Of a DNA stretch of 64,000 bases, positions 1 through 8,004 are shown one piece after another. How positions within the stretch are numbered: position 1 is the first letter of the stretch; every line of letters starts with the position of its first letter. The translations under genes and the position numbers were made by a program. A model generated the notes under the pieces. The model was not told the DNA's origin. It did no database searches and was given only the letters and a program-made list of their open reading frames with translations. Source of the stretch: CAMCHP01 sp036835325 (GTDB lineage: Bacteria; Bacteroidota; Bacteroidia; Flavobacteriales_D; Sanyastnellaceae); NCBI GenBank assembly GCA_036835325.1, contig DAITMF010000007.1, positions 17,632 to 81,631 of the forward strand, written 5' to 3'.

Positions 1-39
1 CCCGTTTGGGTGAATTGCATGCCGCTCAATTCTTACGCC

Positions 40-786
40 CTACTTCGCGTCATTCTTTTCTTTCTTCTTTTCTTTTTTGGATGAGGATGGATCTTCGCGC
101 CATGGAAGAATCTTTACGCCGCCCACATTGCGCATTTGCTTTTGGATGGATGCTCCGCGCTTGCTCAAATAGCCGCTGGGTTTGCCGGGATTCGACTTTC
201 GGGGCTGCGGAAGAGCCGCTGCAATCAACGCCGCTTCGCTGCGGCTCAGCTTGGCCGCCGGCTTGCGGAAGTACTTCTTGGCGGCCGCTTCGGCACCGAA
301 ACACTGCGGTCCCATCTCAATCACATTGAGGTACACCTCCATGATGCGCTCTTTGGGCCAGAGCGTTTCGATGAGCAAGGTGAACCACGCCTCGAGGCCT
401 TTTCGCACCCACGTGCGCGAGGGCCACAAAAACACGTTCTTGGCCGTTTGCTGCGAAATGGTGCTTGCACCCACCACCTTTTTGCCCTCCTTGTTCTTCT
501 CCATGGCAGCGGCGATGGCGTTGGTGTCGAAACCCCAATGCTTCAAAAAGCGCTGGTCTTCGCTGGCGATGACGGCCAAAGGAAGCTCCGAACTGATTTC
601 ATCGAGTGATTTCCACGCTTTGTTGTCGTCGGTGCCTTGAATGATTTGCAATACCGTGATGGGCGGATTCACCCAGCGGTACAGCAGCACCCAGGCCACT
701 GATACACCAAGGAACCACAACACCGCTCGGACCACAAACCGCCGGAGTTTTCGGAAAATAACCGCAAATTTTGACTGTTTCGCCAT
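40..786 (-). CDS. mtgA: Monofunctional peptidoglycan glycosyltransferase MtgA
   Basis: Polymerises lipid II into glycan strands at the outer face of the inner membrane (GT51 family, no transpeptidase domain). The 248-residue length fits the family. One N-terminal membrane anchor (about residues 17-38) follows a basic stretch. The GT51 motifs are present: EDQRF with the catalytic Glu at residue 76, GASTISQQTAKN, and the later EVYLNVIEMG block. The C-terminus is a Lys/Glu-rich tail. It is divergent from the glycosyltransferase gene at 899. A near-consensus -7 element, TACTTTCG at 794-801, lies 7 nt before the ATG, so the leader would be very short. The bifunctional PBP1A at the other end of the window has the same GT51 chemistry. 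Confidence 0.95.
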   Translation of the reverse strand: MAKQSKFAVIFRKLRRFVVRAVLWFLGVSVAWVLLYRWVNPPITVLQIIQGTDDNKAWKSLDEISSELPLAVIASEDQRFLKHWGFDTNAIAAAMEKNKEGKKVVGASTISQQTAKNVFLWPSRTWVRKGLEAWFTLLIETLWPKERIMEVYLNVIEMGPQCFGAEAAAKKYFRKPAAKLSRSEAALIAAALPQPRKSNPGKPSGYLSKRGASIQKQMRNVGGVKILPWREDPSSSKKEKKKEKNDAK

Positions 787-898
787 GCGAATACGAAAGT
801 AAACGAAAGCGTCGTCGCTTCATCCTGCGACCGATTGATTCGTACATCGCTTGAAGCTGCGTACTTTGCAACGGCATAGGCCGCCCGATTTGCATACC

Positions 899-3361
899 AT
901 GAACGTACTTGTTGTTACCTACTGGAGTTACAAAGAACCCTTGGTGCAGGCCTATACGCTGCCATACTTGCGCATCATGGCCGACTTGTTGGGGGAGGGC
1001 AGTACAATTTACCTATTTACCCTTGAGAAGCCCGGCTTGGAGCTTTCTGATGCCGAGCGCGAAGAGCGCGATCGCGCCCTCTCAAAATATGGCATTCAGT
1101 GCATCGAACGACCGTACTTCCGGTTTGGCAGCAGGGCCATGCTGGGATGGATGAAAAACCTCGTATTTCTGTTGCGCTTTTGCCGTAGAAATGCCATTTC
1201 GGCCCTGCATGCATTCGGGAGTCCGGCCGGAACCTCTGCGCACGCCGTAAGCCGCATCATGGGAATACCGTATGTAATTGACAGCTACGAGCCCCATGCC
1301 GAAGCCATGGTTGAAAACGGCTCATGGAAGCGCCGATCACTGGCCTTCAAACTGCTCATTCGCTTTGAAAAGCTGCAAACCCGATCGGCGCGTGCAGTAT
1401 TGGGCACTACCGCAGCCATGCACGAGTACGCTGCGAAGACCTATGGTTGCATTCCGCGGGTTTTAATTCCGCGACCGGCCTGTGTCGACGTTGAACAGTT
1501 CAACCCTGACGCTCCTTTGACCATCGACCGCAGTTCGCTCGGATTCTCCAACGATGACCTTGTGTGCATTTATGCAGGCAAGTTGGGCGGTATCTACCTC
1601 AAAGACGAAATTTTCGACTTCTTCGCGGCGTGTCACCGCCATTGGGGTAACCGTTTCAAGGTGATCATGCTGAGCGATGCGCCACCGGCTGAAATCGAGC
1701 GGCAAGCGCAGCGCACGGGGGTTCCTTTGGCGCATTTCCACCTGCGGCAAGTACCGCACAGGGAAGTGCCTGAGTGGCTGCGGCTCGCCGATTTCGGATT
1801 GAATCCGGTAAAGCCCGTCCCCTCCAAACGCTACTGCACCTCGATCAAAGACGGAGAGTACTGGGCAATGGGCTTGCCTGTTGTGATTCCCGCCAACATA
1901 TCCGACGATTCGGCCTTGGTTGAACGCGAAGGCATCGGCGTTGTTTTGGAAGCGCTCACGCCAAAGGCATACGACCACGCCGTTGAACAGCTTGATGTGC
2001 TCATCCGGCGAAGCCGAAGCTCAAGCCAAGAGCAAGCAGCATTCAAAAAGCGCATTCGGGCCGTTGCCGAACGTGAGCGCGGCATGGCCATTGCGCAAAC
2101 GGCTTATGCTGCTTTGTACGGGCCTGAGGGCGTGATGCGCAAACCCCTCAAGCGTTTTCTCGTGCTCATCTACAACAGCTATGCTGACCCCTTGTACAGC
2201 GGATTGATGCACCGCTACATTGCACGGCAAGCCGAAGAGCACCCGAACTACCGCTTTGACCTCATCACCTTTGAGCAGGTAAAGTATGCGCTGCCCCGCG
2301 CCGAGGCTGAGGCCGAGCGCATTCGGCTGTCGGGCGAAGGCATTGATTGGCAGCCGTTGACCTACCACAGCGGTTCACTCATGTTGCTCAAAAAAGGCTA
2401 CGATTTCATTGCCGTAGTCGCGAAAGTGCTTGCCATGCAGGTTCGTAGACGCACCCAGTTGGTGATTGCCTTTGCGAACACCTCAGCAGCGATATCGTAC
2501 GCCATTGGTCGGCTCATTCGCACGCCCATGATGGTGTACTCGTTTGAGCCGCACAGCGCCTTCATGGCTGAATTTGGCACTTGGAAACGCAGTGGATGGC
2601 AATACCGGTTGCTGCACTTTTTCGAGCAGCGTGTAGCGCGCAATGCCGAGTACATTCTAACAGGTACGCGCTTTATGGTGGATGACCTCAAAGGGGTTGC
2701 CAAGGGCGAAGTGCACCGAGCGCCATCGGGTGTTGACCCGGGTATTTACCGCTTCAATGCCGGTGCCCGTGCCGCGCTTCGCGATGAACTGGGCATTGAT
2801 GAACGGCGCGTTTTGGTGTATGCCGGAAAGTTCGCCGGTATTTACTACGACGGTGAAATCGCTGCATTTTGCAAAGCACTTCATGCGCTCGATCACCGCT
2901 GGTACTTTGTGTTCGTATCGCCTTCTGACCATGGAGCCATCCGTAAACTGTGCAGCGCCGTTGACTTGGCCGAATCTGACTACCACCTAACCGAAGTCAG
3001 CACAGCCGATGAAATGTGTGCATGGCTATCGGCTGCTGATGTGGGGTTAACGGCCATCCCTCCGCATCCGCATCAAAAATACCGATCGCCGGTAAAGGTG
3101 GGCGAGTACCTGATGTGCGGCCTCCCCTACATCACCTGCAAAGGCGTGAGCGAAGACGACGAGTGGGCTGAAAAACACCAAGTAGGTGTGGTACTGCCAG
3201 AAATTGGCGCAGCACAGGCCTCCGAAGCAGTGGCCGGCATTGATCAGTTGCTGGCAGCCGATGATGATGTCTTGCGAGCGCGTTGCCGCTCGGCCGGATT
3301 GGCCTACCGAAGCCGCGCACACGTTGACGCGCTGTTTACATCAATCCTCAGCAAGCATTGA
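899..3361 (+). CDS. Tandem-duplicated GT4-like glycosyltransferase
   Basis: An 820-residue protein made of two homologous glycosyltransferase halves joined around residues 400-415. Corresponding landmarks recur: SYEPHAEAM in the first half matches SFEPHSAFM in the second; VCIYAGKLGGIYLKDEI matches VLVYAGKFAGIYYDGEI; and each half ends in a KxGEYxxMGLP or KVGEYLMCGLP acceptor/nucleotide-binding block typical of GT-B (GT4) enzymes. I infer a cytoplasmic enzyme adding sugars to a surface polysaccharide or lipid; donor and acceptor are unknown. ATG 899 is chosen because the upstream 16 codons of the open frame are not GT-like and a promoter-like TACTTTGC lies within them. The stop codon abuts the stop of the convergent gene at 3362. 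An ATG in the linker (near 2133) hints at an ancestral two-gene state. Confidence 0.8.
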   Translation: MNVLVVTYWSYKEPLVQAYTLPYLRIMADLLGEGSTIYLFTLEKPGLELSDAEREERDRALSKYGIQCIERPYFRFGSRAMLGWMKNLVFLLRFCRRNAISALHAFGSPAGTSAHAVSRIMGIPYVIDSYEPHAEAMVENGSWKRRSLAFKLLIRFEKLQTRSARAVLGTTAAMHEYAAKTYGCIPRVLIPRPACVDVEQFNPDAPLTIDRSSLGFSNDDLVCIYAGKLGGIYLKDEIFDFFAACHRHWGNRFKVIMLSDAPPAEIERQAQRTGVPLAHFHLRQVPHREVPEWLRLADFGLNPVKPVPSKRYCTSIKDGEYWAMGLPVVIPANISDDSALVEREGIGVVLEALTPKAYDHAVEQLDVLIRRSRSSSQEQAAFKKRIRAVAERERGMAIAQTAYAALYGPEGVMRKPLKRFLVLIYNSYADPLYSGLMHRYIARQAEEHPNYRFDLITFEQVKYALPRAEAEAERIRLSGEGIDWQPLTYHSGSLMLLKKGYDFIAVVAKVLAMQVRRRTQLVIAFANTSAAISYAIGRLIRTPMMVYSFEPHSAFMAEFGTWKRSGWQYRLLHFFEQRVARNAEYILTGTRFMVDDLKGVAKGEVHRAPSGVDPGIYRFNAGARAALRDELGIDERRVLVYAGKFAGIYYDGEIAAFCKALHALDHRWYFVFVSPSDHGAIRKLCSAVDLAESDYHLTEVSTADEMCAWLSAADVGLTAIPPHPHQKYRSPVKVGEYLMCGLPYITCKGVSEDDEWAEKHQVGVVLPEIGAAQASEAVAGIDQLLAADDDVLRARCRSAGLAYRSRAHVDALFTSILSKH

Positions 3362-3841
3362 TTAGCGGTTCATGTCGCGCATGTCGACCTCTTCGGTGAA
3401 AGCAACGTCGACCTTGCGCTTGACCCCAAGGGCGCGGCCCTCGACATAACCGTTGCCTACCACGGTGGCTTGTCGGTTGATGAGTACGTTGAGGAGGTTG
3501 TCGAGGAAGCCTCCTGAGCTGCCTGTAAACGCACCGTTCAGCACAAAGGTATAAGTGTCTTTTGATTTTTTGGGGATGATGTACTCTTGGTCGAAGGTAA
3601 CCGTACCGGCGGGCTTGCCGTTCAGCTTCACGTCAATGGAAGCGGTTTGCGCCTTGAGCTTGTAGGCATTCGGATTGCGTATTTCAACGACGACCTCAGC
3701 CACGATGCCTTTTTCATCGAAGCCTTTGAAACGAACGTCTTTCACTTCGCTCACCTCAACGTCTTTGTACAGGGTGCAACTGCTCAATCCGCCGAAGGCG
3801 AGCAAAACAAGTGCAATGTATGTGATGCGGTAGGTCTTCAT
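3362..3841 (-). CDS. LEA type 2 (WHy-like) family lipoprotein
   Basis: A 159-residue predicted lipoprotein: a short signal peptide ends in the lipobox LSSC, with the lipidated Cys at residue 22. The mature part resembles LEA14/WHy domains (pattern GFDEKGIVAEVVVEIRNPN, then VKLNGKPAGTVTFDQE). In that family the fold is a fibronectin-like sandwich linked to stress tolerance; the role here is unknown. The start is ATG 3841, because upstream in-frame codons run through the terminator hairpin at 3884-3917 and do not look like protein. It converges on the glycosyltransferase gene with no intervening base and no visible terminator between them. Confidence 0.7.
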   Translation of the reverse strand: MKTYRITYIALVLLAFGGLSSCTLYKDVEVSEVKDVRFKGFDEKGIVAEVVVEIRNPNAYKLKAQTASIDVKLNGKPAGTVTFDQEYIIPKKSKDTYTFVLNGAFTGSSGGFLDNLLNVLINRQATVVGNGYVEGRALGVKRKVDVAFTEEVDMRDMNR

Positions 3842-3883
3842 ATTCACGGTTTTTATTTGGGTGGATGAGGATTTTGCAAAGAA

Positions 3884-3917
3884 CGAAAAACCCTCCATGC
3901 GTTTGAAACATGGAGGG
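3884..3917 (-). terminator. Rho-independent terminator after accC
   Basis: Perfect 9-bp stem CCCTCCATG/CATGGAGGG (3891-3899 and 3909-3917) with a 9-nt loop. On the minus strand it is followed by a run of five T. It sits about 25 nt past the accC stop and closes the accC operon before the lipoprotein gene. Confidence 0.85.
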
Positions 3918-3941
3918 CAAAGGTCGTGCCAAACCGGCTGA

Positions 3942-5276
3942 TCAATAGTCGAAGGTATCCATGAACTTGGTGGTGAAATCACCTGCACGGAACTTTTCGT
4001 CTTTCATCAGCTTTTGGTGGAACGGAATGGTTGTTTTGATGCCTTCGATGATGTACTCATCGAGGGCACGCTGCATTTTCTTGATGGCTTCTTCGCGTGT
4101 TTGTGCCACGGTGATGAGTTTAGAAATCATCGAATCGTAGAACGGAGGAACGCGGTAGCCGGCGTATACGTGTGTATCGACACGGATGCCGTGGCCTCCT
4201 GGAGCGTGGTAATCAGTGATAAGGCCCGGACTTGGCGCAAAGTCGCGGCTCGGGTCTTCTGCATTGATTCGGCACTGAATGGCGTGCATCTTCGGGTAGT
4301 AGTTACGTCCGCTGATGGGATGACCGGCGGCGAGCTTGATTTGCTCTTTGATAAGGTCGTAGTTGATGACCTCTTCGGTGATGGTGTGCTCAACCTGAAT
4401 CCGCGTGTTCATCTCCATGAAGTAGAAGTTGCGGTGCTTGTCGACGAGGAACTCAACGGTACCTACGCCTTCATAGCCCACGAATTCGGCAGCGCGGATG
4501 GCTGCTTGCCCCATTTGCTCACGGAGCTCATCGGTCATAAACGGCGAAGGGGTTTCTTCGACGAGTTTTTGGTGGCGGCGTTGGATGGAGCAATCGCGCT
4601 CAGAGAGGTGGCATGCTTTGCCGTTTTGGTCACACGCGATTTGGATTTCGATGTGGCGGGGTTCTTCGATGAACTTTTCCATGTACATGCCGTCGTTTCC
4701 GAAGGCAGCACCGGCTTCGCGGCGGGTTTTCTCCCATGCTTCTTTCACATCGTCATCGTTGGTGCACACGCGCATACCCTTTCCTCCACCGCCGGCTGTT
4801 GCCTTCATCATAACGGGGTAGCCGATTGATTTTGCGGTGGTAAGGGCGTGCTCAAGGCTATCGAGCAAACCGTCAGAACCGGGCACTGTGGGTACCCCGG
4901 CTTCTTTCATGGTTTGTTTGGCCGAGGCTTTGTCGCCCATGGCCTCGATGTTCTCCGGGCTTGCGCCGATGAATTTGATGCCGTTTTCGCGGCACACCCT
5001 TGAGAACTGTGCGTTTTCACTCAAGAAGCCGTAGCCGGGGTGGATGGCATCGGCGTTGGTGATTTCGGCAGCCGCAATGATGTTGGGAATGCGCAGGTAG
5101 GAGTCTTTGCTTGCGTTGGGCCCGATGCACACGGCCTCATCTGCGAAGCGCACATGGAGGCTTTCGGCGTCGGCTTTGGAGTAGACCGCCACGGTTTTGA
5201 TGCCCATTTCTTTACAGGTACGAATGACCCGCAGGGCGATTTCTCCCCGATTGGCGATGAGTATTTTCTTGAACAT
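3942..5276 (-). CDS. accC: Biotin carboxylase subunit of acetyl-CoA carboxylase
   Basis: ATP-dependent carboxylation of biotin on AccB, the first half-reaction of acetyl-CoA carboxylase in fatty-acid synthesis. At 444 residues it has the normal length. It starts with MFKKILIANRGEIALR, has the glycine-rich ATP-grasp loop GGGGKGMR, the ERDCSIQRRHQKLVEE block and the metal-binding MEMNTRIQVEH motif. Last gene of the leftward run yceD-rpmF-fabH-accB-accC, 25 nt after accB, with a strong terminator behind it. Confidence 0.97.
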   Translation of the reverse strand: MFKKILIANRGEIALRVIRTCKEMGIKTVAVYSKADAESLHVRFADEAVCIGPNASKDSYLRIPNIIAAAEITNADAIHPGYGFLSENAQFSRVCRENGIKFIGASPENIEAMGDKASAKQTMKEAGVPTVPGSDGLLDSLEHALTTAKSIGYPVMMKATAGGGGKGMRVCTNDDDVKEAWEKTRREAGAAFGNDGMYMEKFIEEPRHIEIQIACDQNGKACHLSERDCSIQRRHQKLVEETPSPFMTDELREQMGQAAIRAAEFVGYEGVGTVEFLVDKHRNFYFMEMNTRIQVEHTITEEVINYDLIKEQIKLAAGHPISGRNYYPKMHAIQCRINAEDPSRDFAPSPGLITDYHAPGGHGIRVDTHVYAGYRVPPFYDSMISKLITVAQTREEAIKKMQRALDEYIIEGIKTTIPFHQKLMKDEKFRAGDFTTKFMDTFDY

Positions 5277-5301
5277 GGTTCTCAGCGTTTAGGGCCTGCG
5301 A

Positions 5302-5826
5302 TTAAGCAGGGTCAACGAGGAAGAGCGGTTGGTCATATTCGACAGGCATGTTGTCGTCAACCAGCACCTTCACGATTTTGCCTGAGATTTCGGATTCAAT
5401 CTCATTGAAGAGCTTCATTGCTTCGATGATGCAAACAACTTTGCCGGGCTTCACTTCGCTTCCTACTTCGACAAAGAGGTCTTTATCGGGTGAAGGACGG
5501 CGGTAGAAGGTACCGATCATGGGCGATTTGATTTCAACGTAGCGTGAAGTGTCATCGGCTTTGGCAGCCGGTGCGGCCGGAGCCGCGGGAGCCTGGGCAG
5601 CCGGTGCGGGCGCTTGTGCAACGGCTTGTTGCATCGGCATTTGCTGCACCGGAATGTGCATAGGCTGAATGAGTTGTGCTTCGTACACATCGTTCTGTCC
5701 ACGTCCGCGGCGCGGCTGTGTTTCAGACTTGATGGTGATTTTGAAGTCTTTCTTTTCGATCTCGACTTCGGTCACGCCCGACTTAGCGACGAACTTGATC
5801 AGGTCTTGAATCTCCGTAAGGTTCAT
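5302..5826 (-). CDS. accB: Biotin carboxyl carrier protein
   Basis: Carries biotin between the biotin carboxylase and carboxyltransferase parts of acetyl-CoA carboxylase. 174 residues: an N-terminal segment (1-45), a long Pro/Ala/Gln-rich hinge (about 55-92) and a C-terminal biotinyl domain with EAMKLFNEI; the biotinylated Lys is residue 138. It lies 44 nt after fabH and 25 nt before accC, consistent with co-transcription. Confidence 0.97.
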   Translation of the reverse strand: MNLTEIQDLIKFVAKSGVTEVEIEKKDFKITIKSETQPRRGRGQNDVYEAQLIQPMHIPVQQMPMQQAVAQAPAPAAQAPAAPAAPAAKADDTSRYVEIKSPMIGTFYRRPSPDKDLFVEVGSEVKPGKVVCIIEAMKLFNEIESEISGKIVKVLVDDNMPVEYDQPLFLVDPA

Positions 5827-5870
5827 ATAGATGGCTTTTGGATGTCAAAAGGTAGAAATTATAGCGGTAC

Positions 5871-6881
5871 TTACGACGCGTACTTATCGCCATCGTACGC
5901 CCATTTGAGGAGCACAGCTCCCCACGTAAAACCTCCGCCGAAGGCTGAGAGCACGATGTTATCGCCTTTTTTCAGGCGGGGCTCCCAATCCCACAAGCAC
6001 AGTGGAATGGTTCCGGCGGTGGTGTTTCCGTAGCGTTGGATGTTGATCATGACGCGTTCTGAAGGCAAGCCCATTCGGCGTGCAGTGGCATCGATGATGC
6101 GCAGGTTGGCTTGGTGAGGCACGAGCCAGGCGATGTCATCGGCTGAAAGCTTGTTTTTCTCAACGATTTCGGCTGATACATCGGCCATGTTGACCACAGC
6201 CGATTTAAACACCGGCTGACCGTCTTGAAACACAAAATGTTCTTTGTTGGCGACCGTTTCGGCCGATGCCGGCTTCACTGAACCGCCGGCCTTCATGTGA
6301 AGGTATTGGCGGCCTGACCCGTCAGAGCGCAGAATGCTGTCTTGAATGCCATAGCCGTCGTAATCGGGCTCGAGAAGCACTGCTCCTGCCCCATCGCCGA
6401 AAATTACACAGGTGGTTCGGTCGGTGTAGTCGATGATGGCCGACATTTTATCGGCGCCAACGACAACTACTTTTTTATGCGTTCCGGCTTCGATGAATTT
6501 CGCCCCGGTTGTGAGGGCGTAGATGAATCCTGAGCACGCTGCACTGATGTCGAAGCCCCAGGCATTCTTGGCGCCGATTTTGTCGGTAATGACATTGGCT
6601 GTAGCCGGGAACACCATGTCAGGCGTAACGGTGGCACAGATCAACAAATCGATTTCGTCTGCGGTGATGCCGCGTTTTTTGAGCAGCCCGTTTACGGCTT
6701 CAACGGCCATATCGGAGGTGCCTTTTCCCGGTTCTTTGAGGATTCTTCGTTCTTCAACGCCGGTGCGGGTTTTGATCCACTCGTCGGTGGTGTCGACCAT
6801 TTTCTCAAGGTCGGCATTGCTGAGGACGGTATCAGGGACGTACCCTTGAACTGCTGTGATGGCTGCTTTAATTTCCCCCAT
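5871..6881 (-). CDS. fabH: Beta-ketoacyl-ACP synthase III (FabH)
   Basis: Starts fatty-acid chains by condensing an acyl-CoA primer with malonyl-ACP. 336 residues with the thiolase-fold catalytic triad visible: Cys in ISAACSGF, His in VPHQANLR and Asn in RYGNTTAG. A 231-nt gap with a strong hairpin separates it from rpmF, so it may have its own promoter or be controlled by attenuation. plsX, which often sits between rpmF and fabH in other phyla, is absent here. Confidence 0.96.
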   Translation of the reverse strand: MGEIKAAITAVQGYVPDTVLSNADLEKMVDTTDEWIKTRTGVEERRILKEPGKGTSDMAVEAVNGLLKKRGITADEIDLLICATVTPDMVFPATANVITDKIGAKNAWGFDISAACSGFIYALTTGAKFIEAGTHKKVVVVGADKMSAIIDYTDRTTCVIFGDGAGAVLLEPDYDGYGIQDSILRSDGSGRQYLHMKAGGSVKPASAETVANKEHFVFQDGQPVFKSAVVNMADVSAEIVEKNKLSADDIAWLVPHQANLRIIDATARRMGLPSERVMINIQRYGNTTAGTIPLCLWDWEPRLKKGDNIVLSAFGGGFTWGAVLLKWAYDGDKYAS

Positions 6882-7058
6882 TGCGGTAGGTTTCGTGCAC
6901 GTGCGGGTTACAGAATTGAGGCCGCTAAGTTATGCTTTTCGCCGACATGGCATTTCATGATGAAGTGTGAATGATACACCATCAAAGTGTTTGGTTTTTC
7001 GGCTTCGCCGGATGGGTGACCGTGTGGGTCATGAGAACCGAAGGGTATAAACCAAGAA

Positions 7059-7080
7059 GGGGTGGCCAAACGGCCACCCC
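7059..7080 (-). terminator. Hairpin between rpmF and fabH (attenuator or partial terminator)
   Basis: Perfect 9-bp GC-rich stem GGGGTGGCC/GGCCACCCC with a 4-nt loop, about 33 nt past the rpmF stop. On the minus strand it is followed by the T-rich but interrupted TTCTTGGTTT rather than a clean T run. It could partly terminate rpmF transcription or protect the upstream mRNA end. Confidence 0.5.
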
Positions 7081-7112
7081 GGAAATCGGTATTTCGGAAA
7101 TGAGACAAAGGC

Positions 7113-7298
7113 TTAGGCCTCTTTCTCAAGAACGACTTTGCCTTTGTAGTACAGTTTGCCATCAACCATGTGGGCTCGGTGGCGCAGGTGCGCTTCGCCG
7201 GTGGTTTGGCAAATAGAGATGGTAGGCGCTTCTGCCTTGTAGTGGGTGCGGCGCTTGGCGCTGCGGGCTTTCGACTGCTTTCGTTTAGGATGTGCCAT
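7113..7298 (-). CDS. rpmF: 50S ribosomal protein L32
   Basis: A 61-residue basic protein starting MAHPKRKQSKARSAKRRTHY, the family signature. The second part has the ICQTTGE and HRAHMVDGKLYYKGK segments of the Bacteroidota form, with only one Cys instead of the zinc-binding cysteines of some L32 proteins. It starts 11 nt after the yceD stop, the widespread yceD-rpmF pairing. Confidence 0.97.
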   Translation of the reverse strand: MAHPKRKQSKARSAKRRTHYKAEAPTISICQTTGEAHLRHRAHMVDGKLYYKGKVVLEKEA

Positions 7299-7309
7299 CG
7301 TTCAACGTA

Positions 7310-7834
7310 TTACTTCAATTTCTTCAATGCTTCCCATCTGGGGTCGGTTGGTTCATCATCGTCATCATCGCTCGTGTCATCGGTGCGGAGGGCGTCAAGG
7401 CGCGCGAGCGCTTCTTGATTGCAATCGGCTTCATCGTCGTGCACCCGTTTCGAAGGCAGCCCGAGGTGGGCGTATTCGTAGAGGTACTGATGAAGTTCGA
7501 GGAGGTGTTCAGAAGGCCCAAGCACGAGGATTTCATCTTCGGTGCTTCCGGTTTGGTCTCCGTACTTGACAATGAGGCGATCGGTGTGTTCGACGTCAAC
7601 TTCCATTGGGTCGCCGCACCGGTCGCACTCGGCAGACACGGTACCGTAGACATGGAAATCGAGCACCATCATCGAGCCCTGTTTATCAAGCAGCAGATCG
7701 GCCTGCAGCTTTCCTCCGCTGATTTCGGAGTATTCAAATGACGCAAAGAACGTATCGTCCAGCTCAAATTCGAAGTCGTGCCGCCCGATTTTCAACCCCA
7801 GAAAGGGAATTCTGTAGGGAGTATACGGGTTCAT
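7310..7834 (-). CDS. yceD: DUF177 (YceD) family protein
   Basis: 174 residues. The family is almost always found just before rpmF and is linked to 23S rRNA or large-subunit biogenesis. The C-terminal half shows the typical CDRCGDPMEVDVEH segment (CxxC) and an acidic tail rich in Asp (DDTSDDDDDEPTDPRWEAL). ATG 7834 is preferred over the longer open frame because MNPYTPYRIPFLGLKIG is the usual start of Bacteroidota homologues and the upstream codons look intergenic. Confidence 0.85.
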   Translation of the reverse strand: MNPYTPYRIPFLGLKIGRHDFEFELDDTFFASFEYSEISGGKLQADLLLDKQGSMMVLDFHVYGTVSAECDRCGDPMEVDVEHTDRLIVKYGDQTGSTEDEILVLGPSEHLLELHQYLYEYAHLGLPSKRVHDDEADCNQEALARLDALRTDDTSDDDDDEPTDPRWEALKKLK

Positions 7835-8004
7835 TCGTCTAAATTTGAGGAGGGCAAAGGTACGAAATCTATTGGAAGTGCAACATGTAAGTTGGTCAAA
7901 TTTCGGTTTTCCGTCCATCCGAATGAAAAATCCATCAATTTTCAGTGTGTCAAAAAGCAGAAAGCGTTGTGTATGCCGTACATTTCGAGAAGCGAAGCTC
8001 TCTT

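Noticed and set aside
1..39. Possible gene or signal at the left window edge
   Set aside because: The first 39 bases are only the flank past the mtgA stop; nothing can be supported.
4014..4829. Plus-strand open frame of 271 codons inside accC
   Set aside because: Antisense to accC with its conserved ATP-grasp motifs; no start signal or known domain.
7945..8004. ATG 7945 as start of the histidine kinase
   Set aside because: It adds a 20-residue extension before a normal signal peptide and lies upstream of a promoter-like TACATTTC; GTG 8005 is preferred, though not proven.
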